Source of the DNA: Henckelia pumila
Taxonomy: Eukaryota; Streptophyta; Magnoliopsida; Lamiales; Gesneriaceae
Length of the DNA stretch: 64,000 nucleotides
Assembly: GCF_033568475.1 (NCBI RefSeq)
Contig: NW_027331831.1
Location: forward strand, 15,934,001 to 15,998,000
Reading direction: 5' to 3'
The notes under the pieces were generated by a model. The model was given only the letters and a program-made list of their open reading frames with translations, was not told the DNA's origin and searched no databases. Made by a program: the position numbers and the translations under genes. Every line of letters starts with the position of its first letter. Position 1 is the stretch's first letter. This document shows positions 9,277 to 21,181 of the stretch, piece by piece.

Positions 9277-11261
9277 CTAAATGTGATCACTATCGGATCC
9301 CTCTTGATCAGTAACTTCATCCTCATCATCTCTAGTCCCAGATGGACCAGCTTCAGCTTGTGCACTATCTCCCCCTGTTTGGCCAGAAATGCCAAGGTGT
9401 TTCCGAAAATCAGCCAAGACCATGCTGTAGAAGGCAATATCTTCTTGTGCTTGAGCAATTTTTTCTTCAGCACGAGTCATCAGCAGCTGAATAGTGGCAA
9501 AGGTGAATTCCAGGGAGGTAGGAGTATGCACAGTTTCTTCAGTGTTGTCTCCCGTGTTGGCAACATCGGGGGCAACACCAGCAATGTAAGCAGCAGGAGT
9601 AGGAGTGGCAGTCCAGTGTAAATCCAGTACACGATTTCCCTTTAGAAGACCAGCTGCTAACTTTAAAATCTCAGGTTGATCAGTGAGATCTTCTGTAATA
9701 TTGCGGATGAAAGCCTGAGATTCCAATATGCCGTAGATCAAAGAGGGAAATGGGAGCTTTGTAGACTTGAGTCCTCCATCAGCAAATTGGAGCACAGTCT
9801 TGAATACCATCTTTCCAAAATTAAAAGGACTCCCAGTCCTAATGGCATATAAAATGACCACCTGCGGTCTGGTGATAACTGTTGAATTGGATGAAGGAGT
9901 CCAATTCCTGACAGCTATCTTATGCAGCACAAAATAAAAGGAGGTGAGCTTGGCTGCAGAAAAATGGTCAGAGAACTTTTTGACCATACCACCAGTGAGA
10001 ACAGTAATCACTTCGTTGATCTCTGGAGGATTGCCTTCATCAACGTCTGGGGTGGAATAAAAAGAGTTGATCACGGCTGGAGTGAACTCGAACAGCCTAC
10101 CCCGAAGGTACACCAATCCATACTTTGCAGATTCTGGATCTTCAATTCTTGCAGTCAAGTTGGCGTAGAACTCCAGAATCACCCTCTTACAGTAGGGTAT
10201 CACAGCAACAACAGTAGAATATAGCTGTCGAAGCTTCAAAAAGTCAATTAAATTGTACCTATTATAGGAGCGAACATCTATGTTCCTCTCATCCAGAAGA
10301 CCTCTATGAATGAAGAGAGGCCAGACAGCAGCAGCATCACCAGAATAAAACATGAGGGAATGGGCAGCATCCATGTCATAATCCTCATCAACAGTATTGT
10401 CCGTGGTGTTGACGACACCAACAACAACACTGGCAGCAGGAGCAGAAACTTCCTCAGTCTCTAAAGCATCTTCATCAGCATCCATGCTGGAAATATCTTT
10501 AGAGTCTTCTTCTTTTCCAATATCAACACTCTTATCAGAAGAGTCAGCAGCAGAATCAGTAGAGGAAGAAGAGGAGGAAGAATCATTAGCTTGATGGGCT
10601 TTATTTGCAGCAAACTCCTCCATCATCTCAGCATCAGGCTCATCATCGGAGAGATGAGCAGTGGGAGGAACAGATAAAGAAGCCTTGCCTTGCTTAAGGC
10701 TTTTCAAAATTTGTGCCAAGGTGGCATCTTCATTGGAAACAACAAGTTCTGGAGGTACAGTAGCTGCGGGAGAGTCCTTAGGAGGATCAACATCACCAGA
10801 GGTGCTTGAATCATCACTCTCCGATGCAGACTCAACAATAGTAGCGGAGACAGAGGCAGCAGCAGAACCAGAGGGTTTCTTCCTCGCCACAAATTCGAAG
10901 TTGGCATCATCAGAATCGTCACCAGAGCTGTGATCTTCTTCAGCCATGGAGATGCGAGGACCCTTGTAAAAGACTGGGTGAAATCAGGGTTGTAACCTGC
11001 CTGTCTTTTTGATCGGCGTGCCATTGGTGGAGGAGGATTAACCCTATTCAAGACGGAGAAATCAGGAGGATTCTCCAAATCAATCGCATTCCCAGGTTCT
11101 CCAGGCATGAGAACAGCGAGAGGAACGGGTTCCATGGGAACTGGAACAATCGGCAGAGAAGACACCGTGGATGGAATTTCCGGTGTTGTAACACCAGCAG
11201 CAACATCGGGTTCTTTATGACCCATCTCGCTTCGGATGTCTTGTGGATCAAAGCCTGCCAT
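9277..11261 (-). pseudogene. Element A env-like ORF (putative plant transposon protein), frameshifted
   Basis: Located between pol and the 3' LTR, the place of the Sirevirus env-like gene. The N-terminal part starts at ATG 11261 (MAGFDPQDIRSEMG) and is proline-rich (PVPMEPVPLAV, NPPPPMARRSKRQAGYNP). Near 10980-10990 the frame shifts, and the rest is read in another frame to the stop at 9277. That part has an acidic Ser/Asp-rich linker (first internal ATG 10947, MAEEDHSSGDDSDD) and a globular region with RGLLDERNIDV, VILEFYANLTARIED, YLRGRLFEFTPAVINSFYS and a helical C-terminal part. Joined length would be about 660 residues. I see no signal peptide or convincing membrane segment, so calling it an envelope protein follows the literature, not this sequence. 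Three spaced-palindrome copies (9540-9580, 10392-10432, 11183-11208) lie inside the coding region. Confidence 0.8.
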
Positions 11262-12289
11262 TGAAGATTAAATTGAAAGTGAGAGAAGGGTAGGGTTAGC
11301 AGAAAACTCAATCGGGAACAAGGAATTTTGAGAAGATGATAAAGCCCGATAATCACGAGAAATCATATATATAGAACCCTTATTACAAACGGTAATAAAA
11401 TCCTAACAAACCCATAATTACCCTGATCCCTGATCTCCCTCATGTTCCAACGGTAACTTTCCTAACGGACGTGAATTAAAAGCCGAGATTTAAAGAGATA
11501 AAATCCCATAAATAAGGAAATAATCCGAGATAAATATTTCAGCCCAAATCTTCCAGTATTACCTTCACATCAGCGTAACTCTACTGAACCAAAAATCAAA
11601 CAAAAATTCAATTTTTAGTTAATAGGGTAAATCATCAAAATTCGTCTATTTAGAACCTTACCCAAAAACAGAACCCTATTAGCAAAAATGCATATGCATG
11701 GCCTATTTTATGCCTAAACAGAGTGTAACATAAAATAAAAATGCAATCACATGCAAGAGATATGTTTACAAGTGTAGTGTTGTTTCTCGCGTTGACAACA
11801 TCATCAATAACACCAAAGTTTTTCAAAAGTATTTGAATTCTGCACACTTGATTACCCTTGATAGATAAAATTTCAGAAGTGGTAGCCTGCACACTAATCG
11901 AACAGTCTTCATTGGACTCGATTAGGTAGCTTTTTCCATTTTCTTCCGATTTTGATAAAGTTTGTATTTATGACATTGGTCAACAAACTTCAAAAAGATT
12001 ATAACACTGAATGTGCGAAACCACCTTTCACATGGAACAAGAACATGGAATACACGTACATTCCTCAACTACTCGGTGGTTTAGTCAGAATTCTAAAGCC
12101 AAAAAGGGTCAGTGTGCCAAAAAGATTTTTGCAGAAAAACTTGGCATCAATTGAATCATTGTAACAGAAATTCAAGCACTATACAAAACAAAATGAGTGC
12201 AGAATACCTAAAATCCTAAAAATGCATGACAATAAAAACAACAGTGTTGTCGGTAGTGTGGTAACACCGCAGACAACACATGCAAAGGA
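11262..12289 (-). other. Element A spacer between pol and env-like ORF
   Basis: Non-coding in all frames. It holds two complete spaced-palindrome copies at 11775-11815 and 12242-12281, the latter just past the pol stop codon. It probably contains the promoter or splice acceptor for the env-like ORF, but nothing specific can be shown. Confidence 0.6.
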
Positions 12290-15200
12290 TTATAATGCAC
12301 ACATGCTGAGAGACCTCCGAAGAGTTGAAAATCTCTCATGATCTAATGCTTTAGTAAAGATGTCTACCAATTGGTTATTGGTTCCAACAAACTCCATTCG
12401 AATCATAACTTTTTCTACCAAATCTCGAATAAAGTGATGACAAATGTCAATGTGTTTTGTGCGTGAGTGTTGAACTGGATTCTTTGATATATCAATAGCA
12501 CTCGAATTAACACAATAAAAAATGGGGGGTTCATTCTTAAAATCATAGTCTTCAATCATTTGGTTCATCCAAAGAAGTTGTGAACAACAACTTCCGGCTG
12601 CCACATATTCAGATTCAGCAGTCGAAAGTGACACACAATTTTGCTTACGACTATACCATGACACCAAATTATTGCCAAGATAAAAACACCCACCCGTAGT
12701 GCTCTTTCTATCATTCACATCACCAGCCCAGTCAGCATCACTAAAACCTACAAGGTTAGTGTTGGTTTCCCTCGTATACCACAATCCCAAATCCAATGTA
12801 CCCGAAACATATTTCAAAATTCTCATAACAGCTTTTAAATGGGTAACCTTTGGATCAGATTAGTACCTAGCACATAAACACACACTGAACATGATATCAG
12901 GACGACTAGCAGTCAAATACAAAAGACTCCCTATCATGCTGCGATACATGGTGTTGTCAACACCAGCCGCAACACTGTCTTTTCCTAATTTTTCACTTGA
13001 GCCCATAGGAGTTTTCATGTTCTTAACATTCTCTTTGCAAAACTTTTTTACCAAATTCTTTGCATACTTATTTTGACAAAGAAAAATCCCATCATTTGTT
13101 TGCTTAACTTGCAATCCAAGGAAAAATGTTAACTCTCCTACCATGCTCATTTCAAAAGTAGAAGACATGCATTCAACAAAACTATCAACATGCTTTTGAG
13201 ACGAAGCACCAAAGATAATGTCATCCACATAGACTTGATAAATAAGAATTTCACCTTTGGCCTTTTGAATAAAAAGGGTTTTGTCAACCTCACCTCGTTT
13301 GAAGCCAATTTCGAGTAAATACTCGGTTCAACCTACCATACCATGCTCGTGGAGCTTGCTTCAAACCATAGAGTGCCTTTTTCAACTTGTAAACATGATC
13401 CAAGTGATGTGGATCCTCAAAGCCTTTGGGTTGCTTCACATACACTTCCTCATTCAAAATACCATTCAAAAAAGCACTCTTTACATCCATTTGGTAAAGT
13501 TTTATACCCATATGACATGCAATTGCAAGCAATAATCGGACAGACTCAATGCGGGCAACAGGAGCGAAGGTCTCATCAAAATCAACCCCCTCAACCTGAG
13601 TATACCCTTGAGCAACCAACCTTGCTTTGTTCCTTATGATGTTTCCTGATTCATCGGTTTTATTTTTGAAAATCCATTTTGTACCAATGACATTACCATG
13701 ATCAGGTGGTGGAACTAAAAACCAAATATCATTTTGGACAAATTGCTCAAGTTCTTCATGCATGGCATTTACCCAAAATTCATCATTCAAAGCATCATTG
13801 ACATTCTTGGGTTCAATATTGGAAATAAAACAGGAATGCATTACCTGTGAGTATACGGAACTCATTCATACTAACCCAACCATCTTGCGGTAGTCAACTT
13901 TGTCCTTAGCACGGGTTTGCCTTGTTCCATGAACATCTCCAATAATCTGAGATGAAGGATGATTCTTCTGTATCTTGCTTGGAATGTCCTTTACAGTAAT
14001 CATCTCAACTTTCTCATTTTCTTGCGAATTTTCCTCATGAACAGTTTCTGGAGGAACCAGTGTTGTGTTTGGTGTTGCAACATCAGGAACAACACTGTGT
14101 TCTTCGGAGGAAATTTCCAGCAAGCTTTCAGTATCATTTTCAGCAGTTTTTCCCTTGAGATCGGCACCATCATCAAAAACAACATTAATAGATTCCATCA
14201 TTGTTCTGGTTCTAAGGTTATACATCCTATATGCACGACTATTAGTAGAATAACCAAGGAACAAACACTTATCACTCTTGGAATCAAATTTTGCTAGGTG
14301 ATTTCTATCGTTCAAAACATAACACACACAGCCAAATATATGAAAATAATTAAGATTTGGTCTCTTTCCCATGAGGATTTCATAGAAAGTCATCGAAGAT
14401 CCACTTCTCAAATAAACACGATTGAAAATATGGCACGCTGTGTTCAATGCTTCTGCCCAAAATCTTTTGGAGATATTTTTTGAGCTCATCATCACCCTAG
14501 CCATCTCCTGCAACGTTCTATTCTTCCTTTCGGCAATTCCATTCCGTTGAGAAGTTTTTGGGGCAGAGAACTCTTGTGAGATGCCCTTCTTATCACACAA
14601 AGAAGAAAACAATGAGTTCTCAAATTCCTTTCCATGATCAGTTCTGATCCTTGCTACAGTCAAAGTATGTAGGTTAGTAATCTTGGTAAACAACTTCTTA
14701 AAAACACCAAAAGTGTCTGATTTTTCTCTAAGAAATCTTACCCATGTAAAACGAGAAAAATCATCAACACATACCAAAAAATATTTTTTACCTCCATAAC
14801 TTTCGACTTCCATGGAACCCATCAAATCCATGTGCAAAAGTTCAAGACACCGTGTTGTCCCACAGTGTTGTAACACGGGATGCGCAACACGGGTTTGCTT
14901 ACCTTTTTGGCATGAACCACAAACATATGGAACACCAGTCTTTAGATTTGGAAGACCTCTGACAGCTTCATACTTACTCAGATTCTTTAAGGTCTTGAAA
15001 TTCACATGTCCAAGTTTTTGGTGCCATAGACTAAACTCATCAACTTTTGAGTGTCTACATGCCAATTCTTCACCGAGTTGGTAGTAGTTATCAACTAATC
15101 TTGTACCTGTGATAACACAACGATTAGCATTATCAAAAACTTCACAAGTATTCTTACCAAACTTCACATGCAAGTCATCATCACACAGTTGACTAATTGA

Positions 15201-17303
15201 AATTAAATTTGTATTAAGTCCTTCAACGTGTAAGACGTTATGAAGCTTTGGAAACCCTTCCACATTGAGTGTTCCTTTGCCAATAATTCTTCCCTTTGCA
15301 CCACCTCCGTAGGTCACTCTACCACCATTTTGTTCAATGTAGTCCGTGAGGTGATCTTTCAAACCTGTCATGTGCCGAGAGCTTCCACTATCAAAATACC
15401 AATTACCTGCAGTGTTAGCTTTCAAGGAAGTATAAATAACAAAACATCTAATATCAGGCTTTTGTATCCAAACTTTCTTCACAGTGGGCCTCTTTCTGCC
15501 AGTGTTGCTCTTGGTGTTGGACAACACGGAGGGTAACACTTTCTTAGATTCCCACAAAATATAGTCATTTTTAAGCTTACGACAAAAAGGCCTGATATGA
15601 CCAGATTTGAGACAATAGTGACATACAAAAGGACGCTTCCATTGTTTTGGCTTAGGAACAGAAACATCCTTTTCAACAATGAGTTTCTTACCTTTCGAAG
15701 CAGTTGAAGGATGGTTCAAGGAATCATTTCCTTCCTTCACAAACACTGGTGTTTTGGAACATTCACCAGTCTTAAAAACACTTTCTTTAAAACCAAGTCC
15801 AAACTTATCATTCTTACCCATAGTCAAAATGGAATCAAGTTTGCTCGAACTGAAATTAAATTTATCAAGTGTAGTTTTTGCTCTTTCAAGTTCAGAATTC
15901 AGCAACCCTAATTCCAGATCTTTCTTACTCATGAGAATTTCCAGTCTAGCCACAACAGCTTTCAATTCAGTATTCTCTTTTGTAAGAGTTGTGTTCAACT
16001 GATTCCTCTTGTTCCAATCACTGTATAACTCTTCATAGAGTTTTTGAATACCTTTCAGAGTATAAGGATCAGCTACCTGTTCTTCATGATTGCTGAAATT
16101 TTCAAGGTTAGAAGCAACAAAACAAACAGATTTTTGAACAGTGTTGCGTCCAGGTGTTGCAACATCGGAGCCAACATCGAGAGGATTAATCTGAAAATTT
16201 TTCTTACTCTCCAGTAAAGCAGTAAAAGATATGAGATCTGCCTGTTCAACCTTTTCTTGTTCTTCTTCAGAATCATCATCACTTAGAGAAACATTCATAC
16301 CTTTCCGAAGGCGATTTGCGCATTTATAAGCATAGTGGCCATATCCCTTACATTCCCTGCATTGAACATTATCAAAATTTTTGCTTAAGGACTGATTCTT
16401 ACCTTCATACCTTTGACGAGGTCCTCGAGTAGCAGCAGATTTTTGAGGTTTCTCTGACGTAGGCAGTCTAGGAAACTTTGAGGGTTGTGCACTTTTCACA
16501 TCCTTCTTTTCTTTCATTACCTTGAGATAATCAGTAAATTTCTTCGAGATCAAGGCAATAGAATTTTCCTCAAGATCAGAATCCTTTACTTCCTGTTGAA
16601 CTTCAGCAAAATCATTGTAAACATCATTAGATACTTGAAAAGCAATAGACTTACTTTTCGAGTCATCTTCGGCTTCCAACTCCATCTCATAGGTGCGAAG
16701 AGAACTAATTAACTCATCCAAACCCATTATAGATGTATCTTTTGATTCATCTATAGCACAAACCTTGGTGTGAAATCTTTTGGGAACAGAACGAAGCACT
16801 TTCGATACAAGTCTCTCGTTCGAAATAGGATCACCAAGAATAGATGCTTCATTCGCAAGGCTCTTCAACCTTCCATTGTATTCCATGATGGTCTCTGATT
16901 CCTCCATTCTCATTTTCTCAAATTTTGTAGTTATGAGACGCATCCTTGTCTTCTTGACACTAGCCGAGCCTTCACATTGGGTTTGTAGTTTCTCCCAAGC
17001 ATCCCTAGCACAAGTACAAGTACCAATTAGATTAAACATGTTCATATCAACAGAAGTGAACATAGCATTAAGAGCTTTAGCATTATAAATAGCCGTTGTA
17101 TTCTCATCGGCTGTCCATTGTGATCTTGGCTTTGGTCCTGGTACATCATCATCTCTCATGGGTGGTGTCCAACCGTCAAGAACACGCTGCCAAGCCCTGG
17201 ACTCAATGGATTGAATATACATGCTCATTTTCAATTTCCAAGGGCCGTAGTTTGTCCCATCCAAAATAGGTGGACGAATTTCACTTGTGTACGGAGTGTC
17301 CAT
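12290..17303 (-). pseudogene. Element A gag-pol polyprotein (Copia, Sirevirus), broken
   Basis: Starts at ATG 17303 (MDTPYTSEIRPPILDGTNY), six codons after an upstream in-frame Met. Gag has the UBN2-like core (ILDGTNYGPWKLKM) and two zinc knuckles (CRECKGYGHYAYKC and CHYCLKSGHIRPFC). The rest follows in Copia order. Protease has WYFDSGSSRHMTG. Integrase has the HHCC finger, HMDLMG, RTDHGKEFEN and NGIAERKNRTLQEM. RT has [11 protein letters not shown] and YVDDII. RNase H (from about 12826) has STTGGCFYLG and STAESEYVAA. The C-terminal end is at 12290. Lesions: TGA at 13866-13868 between integrase and RT, a single-base frameshift at about 13325 inside RT, and TAA at 12860-12862 before RNase H. 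The 1151-codon 5' half (gag to integrase) is uninterrupted. Five spaced palindromes lie inside this gene. Confidence 0.93.
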
Positions 17304-17347
17304 AACTAACCTGTAACACAAACCAGGAACTCACTTAGTAAATTCAA

Positions 17348-17365
17348 GTGGTGGCTCTGATGCCA
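17348..17365 (-). promoter_or_regulatory. Element A primer binding site
   Basis: On the minus strand TGGCATCAGAGCCACC begins two bases inside the LTR edge at 17368. It matches the initiator-Met tRNA 3' end apart from C for T at position 4. Confidence 0.85.
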
Positions 17366-17367
17366 CG

Positions 17368-17660
17368 TGAAAGAAACGGTGTACGTGGTTGTTATGTAAA
17401 ATAAGGCAGTGTTGTACTTCGTGTCGTAACACCAAAGACAACACAGTGCAGCGGAAATTTAAAGCGAAAATAAAACACAAGTAAATAATTTTGCACGAGT
17501 ATAAAAACTCGTGTGGGTGCCTTAGGGCTAAATATTACTAGTAAACGTAAGATCAGTCTTACAAAGCAATCCTAGTAATTTTATGAAAAGTCATTAAATC
17601 CTAAATTTCTCAACAAGTTGAGAAATCAAACTTGCATCCTAAATAAATCAGAGTAAAAAC
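17368..17660 (-). repeat. Element A 5' LTR, first part
   Basis: Homologous to 8123-8417. It carries the better preserved copy of the first LTR palindrome (17407-17447). It is cut at 17660 by element B, and the LTR resumes at 26992. Confidence 0.95.
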
Positions 17661-19536
17661 TGAAAGAGTGGGTGCTCGGTTAGCCAACTTGTGGCTAAGG
17701 ACTTTTATGACTCTATGTAAAACAATCTTTTGTTTAATATAATTTACACTTTTATAATGGTATTGACTTTATCTTTCTTCATATTGTTATATTATGATAT
17801 AATATTGTTGTTTTGATAAAGACCTTGAATATACTATAGTGTATGTACGATGTGGTTGCACATGGGGATGGCTATCATGAAACACATTTTATAGTCACTG
17901 TATATTCTAAACTGTTCCTAGTCAATTGAGCCGTCCGCAAAAAAGGGATAAGGATCGCTCGAGATTGAGACTAGCATTTGCGATGCCGAGTACCACGTTT
18001 CATTGGTATGGAACATAGAGATGTTCAAAGCATGCAAATGGATATTCATATGATGAATGATCGAACTACCCTATTCGGACTTTTCAAGTGGTTATCACTT
18101 ATCGAGTGGATAAAGTCCGCGGTTTTGGTTGTACACCATTAGTCCTTATTACTTGAAACATCATTGAGACTCTATATGCTAGTACTGTACTTTGACTCGT
18201 TTACCGACTCTATTGGGGTCATCAGGTGTCGGGATTGGGTATAGTTATGACACATATAGGAGTCGATGCTTTGTTGTCAAGGATTCACCACATACTTGCG
18301 AGTGTGGATATCCTATGCGATCTGAGGAGATATTAGTGTGACGAATCTCTGGCCAGAGTACATGATGTGTTTTAAGTTAATTGGTTATCCTAGTAACACA
18401 TGCGATGTCACTATTTGATCTCCAAGATGTAATGCATAGTTATCGAATCTCGAACGACTCTCGATATACCAATGGTTGTTGATTCGATCGGGATATATGG
18501 ATGAAGGGACCGTACTGTACGCTAACCAAAATCTAGTGGTTCTTGCAGGCACTATCAGTAATACCTAGGGAATCATGGAGCGATGTTGCTAGGCGCTCTT
18601 ACCATGATTCGATGGGTAAGTCAGAAATTGTTGTTCCGAGTCACAAGGAGTTGTGAGCCCACGGCTAGCTGTATTCCTGAACCATTAAGGGTTACACAAG
18701 TAATGGATTACTAAAACCCCGTAGAGATAGTTAAATTTAAAGAGTTAAATTTAATGAAAGAGAAGTTGGACTTCTTAACTAAAGGGAGTGAGATTTTCTA
18801 AAATGACATAGGGATGGGCATTTTTGGAAATCACTGAATTCGGATTCAGAAAAATTATCTTGACTCTAAAAGATGCAGAAATGGTTTCTGTGCACATTGG
18901 TGAAATCAGTTTATCAATCGGAGTCACGATGAATTTTATATTAATTTCTATAACAACGGGCTTGGCTTGTTGGGCTTAAGTTATGGATTGTGGGCTTTAA
19001 GGAGTTAGAGTCTTGATACAATTATAACTAGAAATTATCTATAAATAGAAGTGTTGGGTTCGAAAATCAAATACATTGTGTCTTATAATTTTCGAAATTA
19101 CACTCTAAATATTTGAAGGGGATTTTCGAAATCCTCTGTCCCTTTCGGAGAAAATTCGGCTTGTGATTTTTATGAAAAATTACAATCTGAATTAACAGAT
19201 CATATCTGTTTATTCTCTACGCAAACTTCTAATTGATTTCTAGTGCAATAAATCAGAGGGTTTTGTTTTCTATTCGTGGACCTGATTGAAGAAACGTTCG
19301 TTCATCAGTTCCGGGGATATACAACAAGAGCAGATTAAATTCTGTTGGTGTCCATAATCTCGCTTCGAGATTTTAAGGTAAAATATTTAATTGTGATTAT
19401 TTATTTTACTTACACAATTTAATCGTAAAAGTTTTGATACCCAGATATGGAATCGTTCCATATTAATAAAATAAATTTTTAAACTTCCGCTGCACCGGGT
19501 ATCAATTCTAATTGATCTGAACACCGTTTTCCAACA
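17661..19536 (+). repeat. Element B 5' LTR (1876 bp)
   Basis: Starts TGAAAGAGTGGG and ends TTTTCCAACA. A TATA box (TATAAATAG) lies at 19040-19048, with an expected transcription start about 30 bp downstream. Confidence 0.96.
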
Positions 19537-21181
19537 GTGGTATCAAAGCCAGGTTGCTCAAATCAAACGATTAAATTAATCGATTGTACAAAATTTTTAA
19601 GCCTCGTTTTTGAAACAAAACAAATTTTTAAAAAATCAAAATTTTGACGGGCAAAACGCGGGCAGCGATCGGATCGCTGCCCAATGGGCAGCGACGGGCT
19701 GCCCAGCCCGAGCCCCGGTCGGGGCACGGGCTGCCCGGGATTGTCCCGGGCAGCCCGAAAAATTAAAATTTTAATTTTTTAAAAATTTTGAATTTTTGAA
19801 ATTCTTGTGTTTGATTCGATCGAAAATTGTTTTTGATTAGATCACGAGGCATCGGATCGAATTGTTCGAGTCCGAAATTTTTAAAATTGATTTTTGGATA
19901 AATTTGAATTTTTGGAAAATTTATAAATTTTATCCGTTAAATTAAATTTTATAAAATTAATTATTTTGGTACAATTGATGATAAGATATGATCTTATGGA
20001 TGGATAAGATAAAATATGATTTTATCTTTTAAATTATGATGCCATTGCATGTTTATCTAATTATTTAATTATTGAATTAATTAATGGATAAATGATGATC
20101 GATTGCCATGACCAATGTTTTAGGTGTATGTTAGGTGATTTACATTTGTCTTATTGTTGTTGGTGTTTATTAATGAGCTTGGTTTATAGCCCAATATGAT
20201 TGTCATATGTAATAAAAGTGGGCCTGGTTTATGGCCCGTTCCCACCCCTAAAAATGTATCCCATATTTGTCATCGAAATTTATTGTAAATTTATTAGACT
20301 TAGTGGGAGACAAAGATTTGAAGAAATGGTGGGCCCAGCAGACAATGAAGACCGAAAAAATGTAAATTGGAAGCACAATGTAATAGGATTGCATTGCATA
20401 CTTGCATAACACCTAGGATTGGACTTAGACTCGTGATTGGCAACCACGGGTCGAATAGTTAATGGGATCGATCATCCTTTAATAATATATGATATTATTG
20501 ATGTATGCATGTTTAGACTAAATTGTATGAATCCCGCAAGCATACATATATTTGCATGATGAGACAAATTTTCAAAAAATAAAATCCCTCATTTTAAATA
20601 TGATTTAAAATTGATATCAAGATAAACAAAAGGGAATTTTAAATATTGTTTAAATATTCCTACCTTCCATCAACGATCAATGTATGTGATGCTACCCGCG
20701 GATACGGTCCGGCTCATATTATTGGGGGGGCCCGTTCGTCGGAAAGCTGTACATTGGATCGACACATGTTGTAAGTTGGGTGGAACTCCCATGGGATTGG
20801 CTCATATTATTAGGGATCCACATGGCGATCGTCCATCACAACTTAATATTTATGGGTCATCTTGACATGTCACAATAAACGACGTCATATTATTGGGCCC
20901 TTATTGGACATGAGGTAAAAACATGGAGGTTGCTTTGGAAGCAATTGGGCTCTACCTTTTGAAAATTATGGTTGGCTGATATTATTCGGGACCATAGTTT
21001 GTCAATTGGACTCCAAGTTCCCACTAAAGAAAATGTTTCTCGTTTTCACTAGAGGGTAGTGAAATCGTCAAAATAGTGGGAGTGTAATTCATAAAATGAA
21101 ATTCGCCATATTTTATGTCTTAGTAAATTAATTAAACAAATAACTGATTATTGTCTGTTTCTTTTTCAGTATTTCATTACT
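19537..21181 (+). promoter_or_regulatory. Element B leader: primer site, hairpin array and repeats
   Basis: The primer binding site TGGTATCAAAGCC is at 19538-19550, one base after the LTR (initiator-Met type). A cluster of four perfect GC-rich hairpins occupies 19660-19757. Around 20715, 20813, 20886 and 20978 there are four degenerate copies of a CATATTATTGGG-like unit. No supported open frame precedes gag. A long leader that contains structured RNA is where packaging and dimerisation signals would be expected. Confidence 0.75.

Larger units (their letters stand above)
9064..16179. repeat. Dispersed spaced-palindrome repeat family inside element A (eleven internal copies)
   Basis: The consensus is CAGTGTTG, 6 nt, GTGTTG-N0-2-AACAC core of 12-14 nt, 6 nt, CAACACTG (40-43 bp). 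Copies: 9064-9102, 9540-9580, 10392-10432, 11183-11208 (left arm lost), 11775-11815, 12242-12281, 12951-12977 (left arm lost), 14058-14097, 14850-14892, 15500-15541 and 16139-16179. Two further copies lie in each LTR. Spacers differ in sequence but keep their length, so symmetry and spacing are conserved rather than the whole unit. Eight of the eleven lie inside the gag-pol or env-like frames. Confidence 0.88.

Noticed and set aside
10397..10933. Plus-strand open frames opposite the env-like ORF of element A
   Set aside because: Antisense shadows of a Ser/Asp-rich coding region. Low-complexity composition opens both strands.
9277..11261. Interpretation of the env-like ORFs (also 55923-56914) as true envelope glycoproteins
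   Set aside because: No signal peptide, fusion peptide, clear membrane anchor or glycoprotein-like cysteine pattern is visible. The position after pol is the only support.
8162..17447. CRISPR-like array for the repeated palindromes of element A
   Set aside because: Repeats are hundreds of bases apart, inside a plant retrotransposon and its coding frames, with no uniform spacers and no cas genes.
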